Assembly (NCBI RefSeq): GCF_022346605.1 | Contig: NZ_JAKRNT010000005.1 | Coordinates: 124,001-188,000, forward strand | Direction: 5' to 3' | From: Sporosarcina sp. ACRSL | GTDB lineage: Bacteria > Bacillota > Bacilli > Bacillales_A > Planococcaceae | DNA: 64,000 nucleotides | In this document: positions 53,540-61,784 of the stretch, piece by piece | How the letters are laid out: each line of letters starts with the position of its first letter | Position numbering within the stretch: the first letter of the stretch is position 1 | Program-made: the position numbers and the translations under genes | Notes under the pieces: model-generated | The model's input: the letters and a program-made list of their open reading frames with translations, nothing else | Databases searched by the model: none | Told to the model about the DNA's origin: nothing

Positions 53540-53665
53540 GAAAATCGCCAGAACGGCTCCCTTTCCGCGGGCGTCGCCTCAGCCTCCTCACTTCGCTTCG
53601 CTCCGTTTGCGGGGTCTTCACCTGACGCTTTTCCCGCAGGAGTGTCGCCTTTTCTGGCGATTTTC
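53540..53665. repeat. MITE-like Bacillales repeat with 14-bp inverted ends
   Basis: GAAAATCGCCAGAA (53540-53553) and TTCTGGCGATTTTC (53652-53665) are perfect inverted ends. Between them, in reverse, is a GC-rich segment with CCCGCGGAAA and GAGGAGGCTGAGG, related to the repeat at 58508-58640. No coding sequence. Confidence 0.78.
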
Positions 53666-53699
53666 TAGAGACACAGCAATTATAGATAGTGATATCTCC

Positions 53700-53812
53700 G
53701 ATGGAAATAGGCTGCCTTAATTTCTGCAAAGGACGCAGAAATACGGCAAATCGAACTCTTCGTTGTTCGATTGGCTCAGCGCTCGCCCGCGGAAAGCGTC
53801 CACCTGGAGCGT
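53700..53812. repeat. Composite repeat remnant
   Basis: Contains TGCCTTAATTTCTG (53713-53726, shared with 10686-10699), a CTGC/GCAG and a CGAAC/GTTCG hairpin, and CGCCCGCGGAAAGCG next to CCTGGAGCG, as in the common Bacillales repeat. It looks like fused pieces of two repeat families. Confidence 0.6.
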
Positions 53813-53850
53813 AAATCAACAATATACAACCCCTTTTCTAACTTTTATAT

Positions 53851-53892
53851 ATTAAAAAACCATCCCACTAATTAAATCAGCCGGGATGGTTT
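53851..53892 (-). terminator. Terminator of the LCP gene
   Basis: 10-bp stem AAACCATCCC/GGGATGGTTT with T residues on the minus strand. Confidence 0.88.
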
Positions 53893-53912
53893 ATTTATTG
53901 ATTTTATTCGAT

Positions 53913-54965
53913 TTAAAAATCATCGCTGCCGTCAGCGGATTCATCGGTACTTCCGATAATGTTCGAATTGCTATCTGTTAAAGAGGATGAGTCTGGAATC
54001 AAGCCGAGATGAGCTTTCAACAGTTGGCTCACATTCTCTAAATCATTCTTGTCCAATTGATAATAATATGGACCTTTCGACCAATCATCATAGCCTTTCA
54101 AATTGAGTGAGTCCATTTTTGGCATGCCGCCTTTTGCATATTCCCAGAAAGACGTCATTTCTTTGAAGGTCAAGTCGGTTTTCATATTGTCGCCGACTGC
54201 TTCGATGACATCACCGTATTTCCCAATGGACTTCACGGATATCATCTCTTTAATGATCGCTTGCATAATCATCTGTTGACGTTTTCCGCGTTCGATATCG
54301 CTATCCGCCATACGCGTCCGTGCCAATGCGAGGGCATGTCTACCGTCAAGCTTTTGCAATCCTTTTTTCAATTGAATCGTGTTTCTGTCATTTTCGTCCT
54401 TTTCGAGCCTATTATACGGAACCTCGACTTCGATCCCGCCTAGTGCGTCGACAACATCAATGAATGCATTGAAGTTCATTTTCACATAATAATCGATCGG
54501 AATATCAAGCATTTGTTCTACCGTTTCGATAGAAGCATGAGTTCCACCGAATGCATGGGCATGATTGATTCTGTCCTTATAGCCGACCTTCGGAATATAG
54601 ACGTAGGAATCGCGCGGAATGCTGAGCATCTTCACTGATTTCTCTTCAGGATTGAATGTAGCGACAATAAGAGCATCAGAACGGCTATTGCCTTGGCGCA
54701 CATCGCTATCATCCACACCGATCAGGAGGACGGACACATTGTCCTTAGCAGGTTCCACTTTTGCTTCGCCCCTAATTTCGGATTTCTGTGTGGCGGGAAC
54801 CGCTTCATATGCGCGATCGACTGCCTGTTCCGCTTGGTTGCGCAATGAAAGGCCATAAGCTGCTATCGCAAGCAAGGCAGTTAGCGAAACTAACAGACCG
54901 ACCTTTATGGCCAGTCGTGTTTTGGACCTCTTCTTTTTCATTTTTTTATAGTCTCTTCTTTTCAT
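53913..54965 (-). CDS. LytR-CpsA-Psr (LCP) family wall polymer ligase
   Basis: A membrane protein of 350 residues that transfers undecaprenyl-linked glycopolymers to peptidoglycan. A basic N-terminus and one helix (about 20-42) are followed by the LCP domain (about 78-225): LLIGVDDSDVRQGNSRSDALIVATFN, LSIPRDSYVYIP, KDRINHAHAFGG, and ALARTRMADSDIERGKRQQ with the pyrophosphate-binding arginines. The Ser/Asp-rich C-terminal tail is extracellular. Next to tagO, as in the B. subtilis tagO-tagV region, it most likely attaches teichoic or secondary wall polymer. That step precedes SLH anchoring. Confidence 0.93.
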   Translation of the reverse strand: MKRRDYKKMKKKRSKTRLAIKVGLLVSLTALLAIAAYGLSLRNQAEQAVDRAYEAVPATQKSEIRGEAKVEPAKDNVSVLLIGVDDSDVRQGNSRSDALIVATFNPEEKSVKMLSIPRDSYVYIPKVGYKDRINHAHAFGGTHASIETVEQMLDIPIDYYVKMNFNAFIDVVDALGGIEVEVPYNRLEKDENDRNTIQLKKGLQKLDGRHALALARTRMADSDIERGKRQQMIMQAIIKEMISVKSIGKYGDVIEAVGDNMKTDLTFKEMTSFWEYAKGGMPKMDSLNLKGYDDWSKGPYYYQLDKNDLENVSQLLKAHLGLIPDSSSLTDSNSNIIGSTDESADGSDDF

Positions 54966-55118
54966 AGCTTGTATTGGCCTCCACCATTGGCTAAGGAATC
55001 ATCCCAAGCAAATTTACTCTTCCATATATGTTGACGCGCCATGTATACGATCCAACAGAATACTCAATGAATCGTCAACTTTCACCATTATACTATTAAT
55101 TTTCTAAATCGTATACTA

Positions 55119-55754
55119 TTATTGCACATCAAATTCAAGGAAGGAAGTTGAGACTTCCGAAATTTCGGCTTGACCATTCGTTAATTCCGTCATCCAGCTG
55201 ACAAATGCCTCGGTCTCTGCAATTGGAACATTCATTATTATACTTACGTCTTCTTCATAGAGGATTTCTACGAGAGGGTAAGGCGACTGCCGCGCTTCAT
55301 TTTCAACCTTTCCTAGCCATGTGTAATCAATGGTCACTTTCATAAGCTGGTGAAGCTTGCGCTCGACGACACCTGTTGCGGCGATCCCTTCAGTCGTTGC
55401 GCGGCCATACGCGCGGATGAGTCCGCCGCCTCCTAATTTGATGCCACCGAAATAGCGTGTCACGACAACAGCCGTGTCTTTCAACCCTTGTTTCTTTAGT
55501 ACTTCTAGCATTGGGACACCCGCTGTGCCAGAAGGTTCTCCATCGTCATTCGCCTTTTGAATTTGATCGTGCTCGCCGATGATATAGGCAGAACAATTAT
55601 GTGTGGCTGTATGATGCATCTTCTTGATGTCTTGAATGAAGCTTATCGCTTCCTCCTCCGTCTCCACTCTCTTAACGTATGTGAGGAACCTGGATTTCTG
55701 AATGACGATCTCGCTTTCACCGAACAATTTGACCGTTTTATAATCCGTTCGCAT
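55119..55754 (-). CDS. yvyE: YvyE/YigZ family (IMPACT) protein
   Basis: A 211-residue cytosolic protein of the IMPACT/YigZ family. The N-terminal UPF0029 domain has KSRFLTYVKRVETEEEA, HHTATHNCSAYIIG, DDGEPSGTAGVPMLEVL and VVVTRYFGGIKLGGGGLIRAYG; the C-terminal domain is DUF1949-like. Family members act on translation stress in eukaryotes; the bacterial role is not settled. ATG 55754 lies about eight bases after GGAGTG, and upstream codons lack a site. It is divergent from degS, as in B. subtilis. Confidence 0.93.
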   Translation of the reverse strand: MRTDYKTVKLFGESEIVIQKSRFLTYVKRVETEEEAISFIQDIKKMHHTATHNCSAYIIGEHDQIQKANDDGEPSGTAGVPMLEVLKKQGLKDTAVVVTRYFGGIKLGGGGLIRAYGRATTEGIAATGVVERKLHQLMKVTIDYTWLGKVENEARQSPYPLVEILYEEDVSIIMNVPIAETEAFVSWMTELTNGQAEISEVSTSFLEFDVQ

Positions 55755-55808
55755 TTGCAGCACTCCTATCACTTGTAATACAATCGTAATACGCAATTAG
55801 TTTTACGA

Positions 55809-55817
55809 TGATATAAT
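55809..55817 (+). promoter_or_regulatory. Extended -10 promoter for degS
   Basis: TGATATAAT, 83 bases before the degS start. No good -35 box is seen. Confidence 0.45.
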
Positions 55818-55899
55818 AATAAAGTGTATAAGGAATTAAGGAATACTGCAACAATGCCTATGTGTAGCTGTTTTTCATTTCCAGGAGGGAGGGGTTGAA

Positions 55900-57054
55900 A
55901 TGGTCGAAGAGACGATAAATATCCAAAATTTGGAAAAGATATTCGACAATATGGTTAATGTAATGGATCAATCCAAAAATGATATTTTCGCGATTAGCGA
56001 ACAAAGCCGTCAATCCTTCCATGAGATGCAAAATGAACTCGCCGTTATTAAAGAAGATATTTCCCGGGTAATCACTGAAGGTGATTATTTGGAAGATATG
56101 ACTCGCCAATCTAGAAGACGGCTTGCTGATGTCTCTAAAAACTTCATGCATTATTCTGAAGAACAAGTGCGTCAAGCATATGAAGTTGCTAATGATTTGC
56201 TCGTCAGGCTGTCAATCAACCGGATGGAAGAAAAGCAGTTGCGTGTTCGCCGGGATGAGTTGGATCGGCGCATTGCAGCTCTTTTAGAGACGATCGAAAA
56301 GGCGGATCATCTCGTCAATCAAGTGACGACAGTCATTACATATTTGACTTCCGATTTGAAGAAAGTCGGGGAAGTGCTTGAAACAGCCCGACAGAAACAA
56401 GAGTTCGCCATTCAAATTATCCAAGCCCAAGAGGATGAACGTAAACGGATTTCACGTGACATCCATGACGGACCTGCACAAATGCTTGCGAATGTATTAC
56501 TTAGGTCGGGACTCATTGAAAAAACGTATACCGAAAGAGGTCCGATTGACGCCTTATCTGAACTGCATCAATTGAAGGAAATGGTTCGGAATGCCCTTCT
56601 TGAAGTCCGTCGCATCATCTATGATTTGCGACCGATGGCTCTCGATGATCTCGGATTAATTCCGACACTCCGAAAATATTCTTCGACGGTTATGGAATAT
56701 GAAAAAGGCACGACAATCCATTTTGTGAACAATGGATCCGAAAGGAGATTCGAGTCGAATATCGAAGTAGCGATTTTCCGGCTCGTCCAGGAGTGTATCT
56801 CAAATGCACTTAAACATGGAAATTCAAGAGATGTTTGGGTGAAAGTAGAGTGGCTTCGTGATACAATGAATATTATCGTGAAAGATAATGGTGAAGGATT
56901 TGATCCGAACCAAACAAAAGAAAAATCATTTGGCATTATAGGGATGCGGGAGCGCGTCGAACTGCTAAAAGGCGAGATGAAAATCATGTCGACAATTGGC
57001 AAAGGCACAACTGTATTATTCCGTATTCCGTTACATGAAAATATAATTGAATAG
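55900..57054 (+). CDS. degS: Sensor histidine kinase DegS
   Basis: Cytosolic histidine kinase of the DegS/DegU pair, 384 residues. The N-terminal 170 residues form the coiled-coil DegS sensor. The HisKA_3 dimerisation domain has [18 protein letters not shown] with the phospho-acceptor His at residue 189, the same position as in B. subtilis DegS. The ATPase domain shows [22 protein letters not shown] and [16 protein letters not shown]. It has no membrane segment. The ATG follows a strong AGGAGGGAGGGG site. degU starts 20 bases after the stop, so the two form an operon that controls exoenzymes, motility and competence. Confidence 0.97.
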   Translation: MVEETINIQNLEKIFDNMVNVMDQSKNDIFAISEQSRQSFHEMQNELAVIKEDISRVITEGDYLEDMTRQSRRRLADVSKNFMHYSEEQVRQAYEVANDLLVRLSINRMEEKQLRVRRDELDRRIAALLETIEKADHLVNQVTTVITYLTSDLKKVGEVLETARQKQEFAIQIIQAQEDERKRISRDIHDGPAQMLANVLLRSGLIEKTYTERGPIDALSELHQLKEMVRNALLEVRRIIYDLRPMALDDLGLIPTLRKYSSTVMEYEKGTTIHFVNNGSERRFESNIEVAIFRLVQECISNALKHGNSRDVWVKVEWLRDTMNIIVKDNGEGFDPNQTKEKSFGIIGMRERVELLKGEMKIMSTIGKGTTVLFRIPLHENIIE

Positions 57055-57074
57055 GGTATTGGGAGGGAATGACA

Positions 57075-57755
57075 ATGACGAAAACGAAAATTGTAATTGT
57101 AGATGATCATCAGCTTTTCCGCGAAGGAGTAAAAAGGATTCTTGATTTTGAAGACTCATTCGATGTTGTGGGAGAAGGAGACGATGGCACAGAAGTGGTC
57201 GAGCTATATCGCCGCTTTGAGCCGGACGTCGTCTTAATGGACATTAATATGCCTGGAATGAATGGAGTAGAGGCGACGGAAGTTCTGAAAAACGAATTTC
57301 CGGAAGCAAAAGTCATTATGCTATCTATCCATGACGATGAATCATACGTATCGCACGCATTGAAATCGGGTGCACTCGGTTATATGCTGAAAGAAATGGA
57401 TGCCGACGCAATTGTACAAGCTATTAAAGTTGTTGCTTCAGGCGGATCTTATTTACATCCAAAAGTGACGCATAACCTTGTAGCCGAATTCCGCCGTCTA
57501 AGCGAGCGTGAACATAAAGGGTCTTTCCAACAAAATGATATTCGCCGTCCGCTTCATCTATTGACGAAGCGTGAATGTGAAGTGTTACAGTTGTTGACGG
57601 ATGGGCAAAGTAACCGGACAATCGGGGAAACGCTCTTCATTTCCGAAAAAACGGTAAAAAACCATGTATCCAGCATTTTACAGAAAATGGGCGTTAACGA
57701 CCGTACACAAGCAGTCGTTACAGCGATCAAAAATGGTTGGGTCGAAGTGAAGTAA
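57075..57755 (+). CDS. degU: Response regulator DegU
   Basis: NarL-type response regulator, 226 residues. The receiver has [20 protein letters not shown] with the acidic pocket, phospho-acceptor Asp56 in [12 protein letters not shown], and KEMDADAI. The C-terminal LuxR-type helix-turn-helix reads [18 protein letters not shown] and [21 protein letters not shown] 57075 was chosen because GGAGGG lies seven bases upstream and because it puts the Asp at 56 as in B. subtilis DegU; ATG 57069 abuts the ribosome site. In B. subtilis DegU helps ComK bind its own promoter; comK lies 2 kb downstream. Confidence 0.97.
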   Translation: MTKTKIVIVDDHQLFREGVKRILDFEDSFDVVGEGDDGTEVVELYRRFEPDVVLMDINMPGMNGVEATEVLKNEFPEAKVIMLSIHDDESYVSHALKSGALGYMLKEMDADAIVQAIKVVASGGSYLHPKVTHNLVAEFRRLSEREHKGSFQQNDIRRPLHLLTKRECEVLQLLTDGQSNRTIGETLFISEKTVKNHVSSILQKMGVNDRTQAVVTAIKNGWVEVK

Positions 57756-57766
57756 TGTTATAATGT

Positions 57767-57797
57767 AAGGGGCCTCCTATTAGGAAGGTCCCTTTTA
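57767..57797 (+). terminator. Probable terminator after degU
   Basis: Imperfect stem around GGGGCCTCC/GGAAGGTCCC followed by TTTT. Confidence 0.6.
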
Positions 57798-57827
57798 CTG
57801 TATAGGAACTGTATAGGAGGAAGAAGA

Positions 57828-58403
57828 ATGAAAAAAATACTCGTTTTCTCATTGCTTATATCCGTACTCATGATTGGCGCATGTTCGAAAAAGGAAGATA
57901 CTTCATCAAACCACGGCTCGGTAAATGACGGGGAAGTTCCGAGTGAATTCGGTTCAATCGATCACGGTGTAGATGAAAGTAAAGTAGGCTTCAATTTGGC
58001 TGGCGGCACGATCGAAGAGGCAGCAAACGTGCCGGCGGAAGAGAAGGAAAGCATTCTCAAATCGTTCGATACATATATCGATGCGTTCAATCATCAGGAT
58101 ATCGATGAATATATGAGTACCCTTTCCGAAAACCCGAAAAGCTTTGATCTGAATGAAGAGCGGGAGTATATCGAAACGGTATTTGATCAATTTGAACTGA
58201 CGCGTGATGCGAAAGATATTACAATTGTAAAATTTGATGAGGAGACAGGCGAGGCGCAAGTGTTTGCCAACTTGTCGACGAAGATGAAACAGAAGTCCAC
58301 CGGCTTGGAGACAAACCGTGAGGGCAGGCAAGTGACCGTATTCACAAAAGAGGGCGAGGATTGGAAAGTAAATTCTGTCTATTATATGGAAGATCAGAAA
58401 TAA
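57828..58403 (+). CDS. Lipoprotein of unknown function, 191 aa
   Basis: A secreted lipoprotein with signal ending MIGAC (Cys19). A Ser/Asp/Glu/Gly-rich linker (about 22-70) leads to a compact domain (about 75-190). Its pattern of a helix with FDTYIDAFNHQDIDEYMSTL, then VFANLSTKMKQKS and WKVNSVYYMED, suggests an NTF2/SnoaL-like alpha+beta fold. I do not recognise a named family. The ATG is preceded by GGAGG. It follows degU after 72 bases with a probable terminator between, and has a strong terminator of its own. Confidence 0.85.
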   Translation: MKKILVFSLLISVLMIGACSKKEDTSSNHGSVNDGEVPSEFGSIDHGVDESKVGFNLAGGTIEEAANVPAEEKESILKSFDTYIDAFNHQDIDEYMSTLSENPKSFDLNEEREYIETVFDQFELTRDAKDITIVKFDEETGEAQVFANLSTKMKQKSTGLETNREGRQVTVFTKEGEDWKVNSVYYMEDQK

Positions 58404-58433
58404 CGTTTAGTTACAATAAAACTTCCACAAACT

Positions 58434-58468
58434 AAAACTGTCCGGGCCTTTATTGCCGGGCAGTTTTT
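58434..58468 (+). terminator. Terminator after the lipoprotein gene
   Basis: 10-bp stem AACTGTCCGG/CCGGGCAGTT with one G-U pair, and six T residues. Confidence 0.9.
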
Positions 58469-58507
58469 TCGTTCTATTTAAATGTATGGATAAATTTATT
58501 TGACATT

Positions 58508-58640
58508 TGAAGCTTGGAGTGGAGGCGTCTTCCTGCGGGAATAGCATGAGACTTGAGACCCCGGAGGGAGCAAAGCGGACGAGGAGGCTCAAGCCATGCC
58601 CGCGGAAAGCGGACGCCGGAACGGAAAGCAAGTTTTAGCG
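58508..58640. repeat. Bacillales-type interspersed GC repeat
   Basis: The block runs CTGCGGGAATAGC, GAGACCCCGGAGGGAGCAAA, GAGGAGGCTCAAGCC and CCCGCGGAAAGCGG. This order and wording matches a repeat I know to be common in intergenic DNA of Bacillaceae and Planococcaceae. A relative is in the 53540-53665 element. Confidence 0.75.
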
Positions 58641-58664
58641 GTTAAAATTACCTACTGCGCCATC

Positions 58665-58693
58665 TTGCTTTCCGGAAATGAAAAATGTATAAT
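58665..58693 (+). promoter_or_regulatory. Sigma-A promoter within an inverted repeat
   Basis: TTGCTT (58665-58670), 17-base spacer and TATAAT (58688-58693). The -35 box lies inside CTTGCTTTCCG (58664-58674), which is the inverted match of CGGAAAGCAAG at 58622-58632. Confidence 0.6.
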
Positions 58694-58729
58694 GAGAACA
58701 GATGTTCCTTTTGAAAGGAGGAAACCGTG

Positions 58730-59104
58730 ATGCCTTTAATTCCAGCAAAGGCATTGCCTCATTTTGAAAATATGATCTACTTGCCGATGGTTCTGACCGT
58801 GTTGCAGCGCGATCGGGAACTATTTGAAAAAGGCCCATTCAAATTGAAGGGCCCTTACTTGAAAATCGTCGACGCTACCGTGAAGCAAGTCCAAAGTGAG
58901 CTGCAGGAAACGACGTTCTATTTGCGGCGCCATAATATGAAAGTGATTCGGAAAACGAGGGATAGTATGTTTACGGAATACATTTTCATTAATGGAGGCT
59001 ATGAAGACCACCGTCGCTATTTGAATGTTAGGCTGCGCAACCGGACTGAAGAATTATTGGACTTGTATTTTACAAGATCGGGTAATCAATTTGCTGGCCA
59101 TTAG
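58730..59104 (+). CDS. YhjD-like protein, 124 aa
   Basis: A cytosolic protein of about 124 residues with mixed helical content. The pattern YLPMVLTVLQRDRELFEKGPFKLKGPY followed by VQSELQETTFYLRRHNMKV resembles YhjD of Bacillus, a small protein of unknown role, as far as I recall that family. It starts at ATG 58730, eight bases after AGGAGG (GTG 58727 is less well placed). It is convergent with comK, and its last 35 bases overlap the end of comK on the opposite strand. The promoter is partly formed by a repeat arm. Confidence 0.78.
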   Translation: MPLIPAKALPHFENMIYLPMVLTVLQRDRELFEKGPFKLKGPYLKIVDATVKQVQSELQETTFYLRRHNMKVIRKTRDSMFTEYIFINGGYEDHRRYLNVRLRNRTEELLDLYFTRSGNQFAGH

Positions 59105-59606
59105 GTGGAAACAGGAAAGCGGAACGGTCAAATGCCTTCTGCTTTTTTAAAAAATCCCTCTCCAACAGTCTTGCCAGCGCATATTGCCTGTACATCGTCG
59201 GGATTGAAATATCCAGTTTATATTTCTGATCATTTTCCAATGTGACGGAAGTCCCGAGTCCGTCAGCTGTGAAGAAATCGATTGCATGATAGGAAATCCA
59301 TACATTTTGATCCGATAGGGGAGATAATGTTGGAATGAAGATGAATGGAATTCCGAAAGCGTTTGCCATTAAAAGAGGCGACTTCTGCTTATTATCCCCA
59401 AATAGTACTCTTGACGTGTTCATGACATTTTTATAGGTAGAGCCATAAAAAGCGCAAGAACCCGTCACGATATGTATCGGTTTTTTTGGTACAATTACAG
59501 TTCTGTTCCGCTCAATCACCCTCGTAAAGATTTTATTGCCTTCTTCCTTCGGTTGTAACATGAGAGTATCGAACGAGATATAATACCTAGTTACAAATTC
59601 AGTCAA
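59070..59606 (-). CDS. comK: Competence transcription factor ComK
   Basis: Master regulator of genetic competence, 178 residues. It has the ComK core KPIHIVTGSCAFYGSTYKN (compare KPLQIVDRSCRFFGSSY in B. subtilis), FGIPFIFIPTLSPLSDQNVWISYHAIDFF and a C-terminal IPTMYRQYALARLL. It activates DNA-uptake genes and its own promoter. It begins with TTG, eight bases after GGAGG at 59615-59619, so expression may be weak by design. Upstream (59620-59790) short A-rich/T-rich pairs such as AAAAACAAGCCTTTT occur, but none clearly equals the AAAA-N5-TTTT K-box. Its 3' end overlaps the convergent YhjD-like gene by 35 bases. Confidence 0.9.
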   Translation of the reverse strand: MTEFVTRYYISFDTLMLQPKEEGNKIFTRVIERNRTVIVPKKPIHIVTGSCAFYGSTYKNVMNTSRVLFGDNKQKSPLLMANAFGIPFIFIPTLSPLSDQNVWISYHAIDFFTADGLGTSVTLENDQKYKLDISIPTMYRQYALARLLERDFLKKQKAFDRSAFLFPPNGQQIDYPIL

Positions 59607-59788
59607 ACCTACTTCCTCCTATCCTATTTATTCCATCCCTTACTAGTATTATAGGATAAGGAAATAGAAAAACAAGCCTTTTGAATGAATAATTGGAACT
59701 ATTCGATAAAAAGTACAATTCTACCATTTATGAAATCATAAAATCCGCCGTTATAAAAAACGGGGGATTCAGCCTGTTGGTAAACTCT

Positions 59789-60955
59789 TTATTCGGCTTG
59801 ATAATCCAATGCGGCAGCGCCGAGTGTTTTCGCTGCGACGAGCATAGCTTGTTCCTCGAAATCGAATTTCGGATGATGATGAGGATAGGTTTCAGCAGGC
59901 TGGGCGCCTGTGAAGAAAAATGTGCCAGGTACCTTTTCCAAATAGTACGCGAAGTCCTCTCCGCCCATTTGCGGTTTGCTTTCAACGACATGCTCGACGC
60001 CTGGAACCGACTCCGCCACAGTTTTCAAAAACTCGGTTTCGGCTTGATGGTTCACCACTGCCGGATAGCCGCGGAAATAGTTGAATTCAATTTCACAATT
60101 GTTGGCAAGTGCCGTACCTTCCACGACCCGAGCCATTTCCCGCTCCATCAGGTCACGAATGTCGGGATCGAATGTCCGCACGGTGCCGCCAAGCTTCGCA
60201 GAGTCCGCGATGACGTTGAACGCGTTATCCGCAACGAATGAACCGACTGACAATACGGCAGATTCAATCGGATCCACACGGCGAGACACGAGCTGTTGAA
60301 GATTCATGACAAGCTGCGCGCCGATAACGACGGCATCCTTCGTCTGGTGTGGCGCCGCTCCATGGCCTCCCGCGCCTTGAATCGTAATTTCAAAACGGTC
60401 AGCAGCCGCCATGATCGGCCCTGTTAAATATTCAATAGTTTTGAAAGGGGTAAGCGACCAAAGATGTGTACCGAAGATTACATCGACACCATCCAGGCAA
60501 CCGTCCTCAATCATTGAAATGGCCCCGCCTGGAGCAAATTCTTCTGCATGTTGGTGAATAAAGACATATTCCCCCGCGAGATCTTCCCGCAGTTCATGGA
60601 TCGCTTTCGCCAGTTGCAGCAATGCAGCTGTATGCCCATCATGCCCGCAAGCGTGCATAACGCCAGGTACCGTCGATTTGTATGGGACATCCTTTTCGTC
60701 CTGAATCGGCAATGCATCGAAATCCGCGCGCAACGCGACCGTCTTTCCGGGACGCGCTCCTTTTACGCGTGCGACGACGCCGTTGCCACCTACGCCTGTA
60801 CGGACTTCAACGCCGAGATCAGCATAAAAATCGTGGATGTATTGTGCCGTTTTCTCTTCCTTAAAAGATAATTCCGGATGCATATGCAGATGTCTGCGAA
60901 TGACGACCATTTCTTCATAAGCGAGATCCAACTTTTCGAACAGTTGCTCGTTCAT
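59789..60955 (-). CDS. M20D-family N-acyl amidohydrolase (YhaA/AmhX type)
   Basis: A cytosolic metallohydrolase of 388 residues. The metal-site motifs are RRHLHMHPELSFKE, VALRADFDALPIQ, VMHACGHDGHTAALL, IHQHAEEFAPGGA, and MGGEDFAYY near the C-terminus. The lid domain has IQGAGGHGAAPHQTKDAVV. It probably cleaves N-acetyl or other acyl groups from amino acids or peptides. It is about 20 residues longer than the paralogue at 35614-36717, and keeps the fuller M20D motif set. Its ATG follows GAGAGGGG. It is transcribed away from hmoB with a short gap. Confidence 0.92.
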   Translation of the reverse strand: MNEQLFEKLDLAYEEMVVIRRHLHMHPELSFKEEKTAQYIHDFYADLGVEVRTGVGGNGVVARVKGARPGKTVALRADFDALPIQDEKDVPYKSTVPGVMHACGHDGHTAALLQLAKAIHELREDLAGEYVFIHQHAEEFAPGGAISMIEDGCLDGVDVIFGTHLWSLTPFKTIEYLTGPIMAAADRFEITIQGAGGHGAAPHQTKDAVVIGAQLVMNLQQLVSRRVDPIESAVLSVGSFVADNAFNVIADSAKLGGTVRTFDPDIRDLMEREMARVVEGTALANNCEIEFNYFRGYPAVVNHQAETEFLKTVAESVPGVEHVVESKPQMGGEDFAYYLEKVPGTFFFTGAQPAETYPHHHPKFDFEEQAMLVAAKTLGAAALDYQAE

Positions 60956-61043
60956 TCCATTACCCCTCTCGAAACGCGTTATTTTATTTATTCATTCATA
61001 ATTATAACAATACGTTCCTGGGGTAGCAATCCAGTCGAAACGA

Positions 61044-61559
61044 TCATTCACTGTCATCGATTTTCGCAACGTACGTCGTAATATACGAAGCGCTCGAGAA
61101 AATATGTGTCGTGTTATTCGCGAATTCTTTCATATCGTTCGATAAAGGAGATTGCTTGAACGCTTGCGAGTTTTTCCACCGATCATAGTCGGCGGGCTCC
61201 TCCCATTCGGTCATGACGACGTACGTGTCCGAATCGAGCGGTCGAAGCAGACGGAAAGCGATGAACCCTTTCTGGCTTTCAATGAGGCTGTCTCTTTTCG
61301 AAAATCGGTGTTCGAAGACAGGGCGGCCTTCATCCGTAACAGGGACGTTGTTGCAGACGAAGTATCCCTGTTCCTGCAATTTGCCGACAGAGCTGATCAC
61401 TTCATACCGCCTCGGAGTCTGGAAGACCGACTTCGCTTCGGTTTCATGCAAAAGGACCGATTGGCCTCCGCCATGCATGAGAATCATCTCTTTCGTCGCA
61501 TGGCGCTCTCGGAGTTTCTTCATGAAATCTCTCGTTCCGGTAGTGAAATACATATACAT
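61044..61559 (-). CDS. hmoB: Haem-degrading monooxygenase HmoB type
   Basis: A cytosolic protein of 171 residues with an ABM (antibiotic-biosynthesis monooxygenase) dimeric fold in the C-terminal half. It aligns by eye with B. subtilis HmoB (YhgC): VLLHETEAKSVFQTPRRYEVI, VTDEGRPVFEHRF, FRLLRPLDSDTYVVMTEWE and SYITTYVAK. HmoB opens haem to release iron. ATG 61559 lies seven bases after GGAGGG; the longer frame upstream has no site. It is divergent from hemE, as yhgC/hmoB neighbours hemE in B. subtilis, so the locus joins haem synthesis and breakdown. Confidence 0.9.
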   Translation of the reverse strand: MYMYFTTGTRDFMKKLRERHATKEMILMHGGGQSVLLHETEAKSVFQTPRRYEVISSVGKLQEQGYFVCNNVPVTDEGRPVFEHRFSKRDSLIESQKGFIAFRLLRPLDSDTYVVMTEWEEPADYDRWKNSQAFKQSPLSNDMKEFANNTTHIFSSASYITTYVAKIDDSE

Positions 61560-61627
61560 TCCCAAACCCTCCTTAAAAATTAACGTATATCTCATATTTT
61601 CCCTTAATCAGGCAATTAAAACAAACA

Positions 61628-61635
61628 TTGTCGAA
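61628..61635 (+). promoter_or_regulatory. Candidate Spo0A box between hmoB and hemE
   Basis: TTGTCGAA in the divergent gap, about 150 bases before hemE. No clear sigma-A promoter was found in this gap. Confidence 0.25.
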
Positions 61636-61784
61636 TTGGTGGCGGCTAACAAGTGAAAGTGAGCACAATTTCATGACAAATCGGGACAAACACTATACAT
61701 TCAAAAAGGAAACGTCTATATTTGAAAGCGAATATGTGAAGTTCGAAGTTCGAAAATAAGATAAAGAAAGTGGGAATCGATTTT

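Noticed and set aside
59620..59790. ComK autoregulatory K-box
   Set aside because: A/T-rich pairs are present, but none has AAAA and TTTT exactly five bases apart, nor two boxes in phase.
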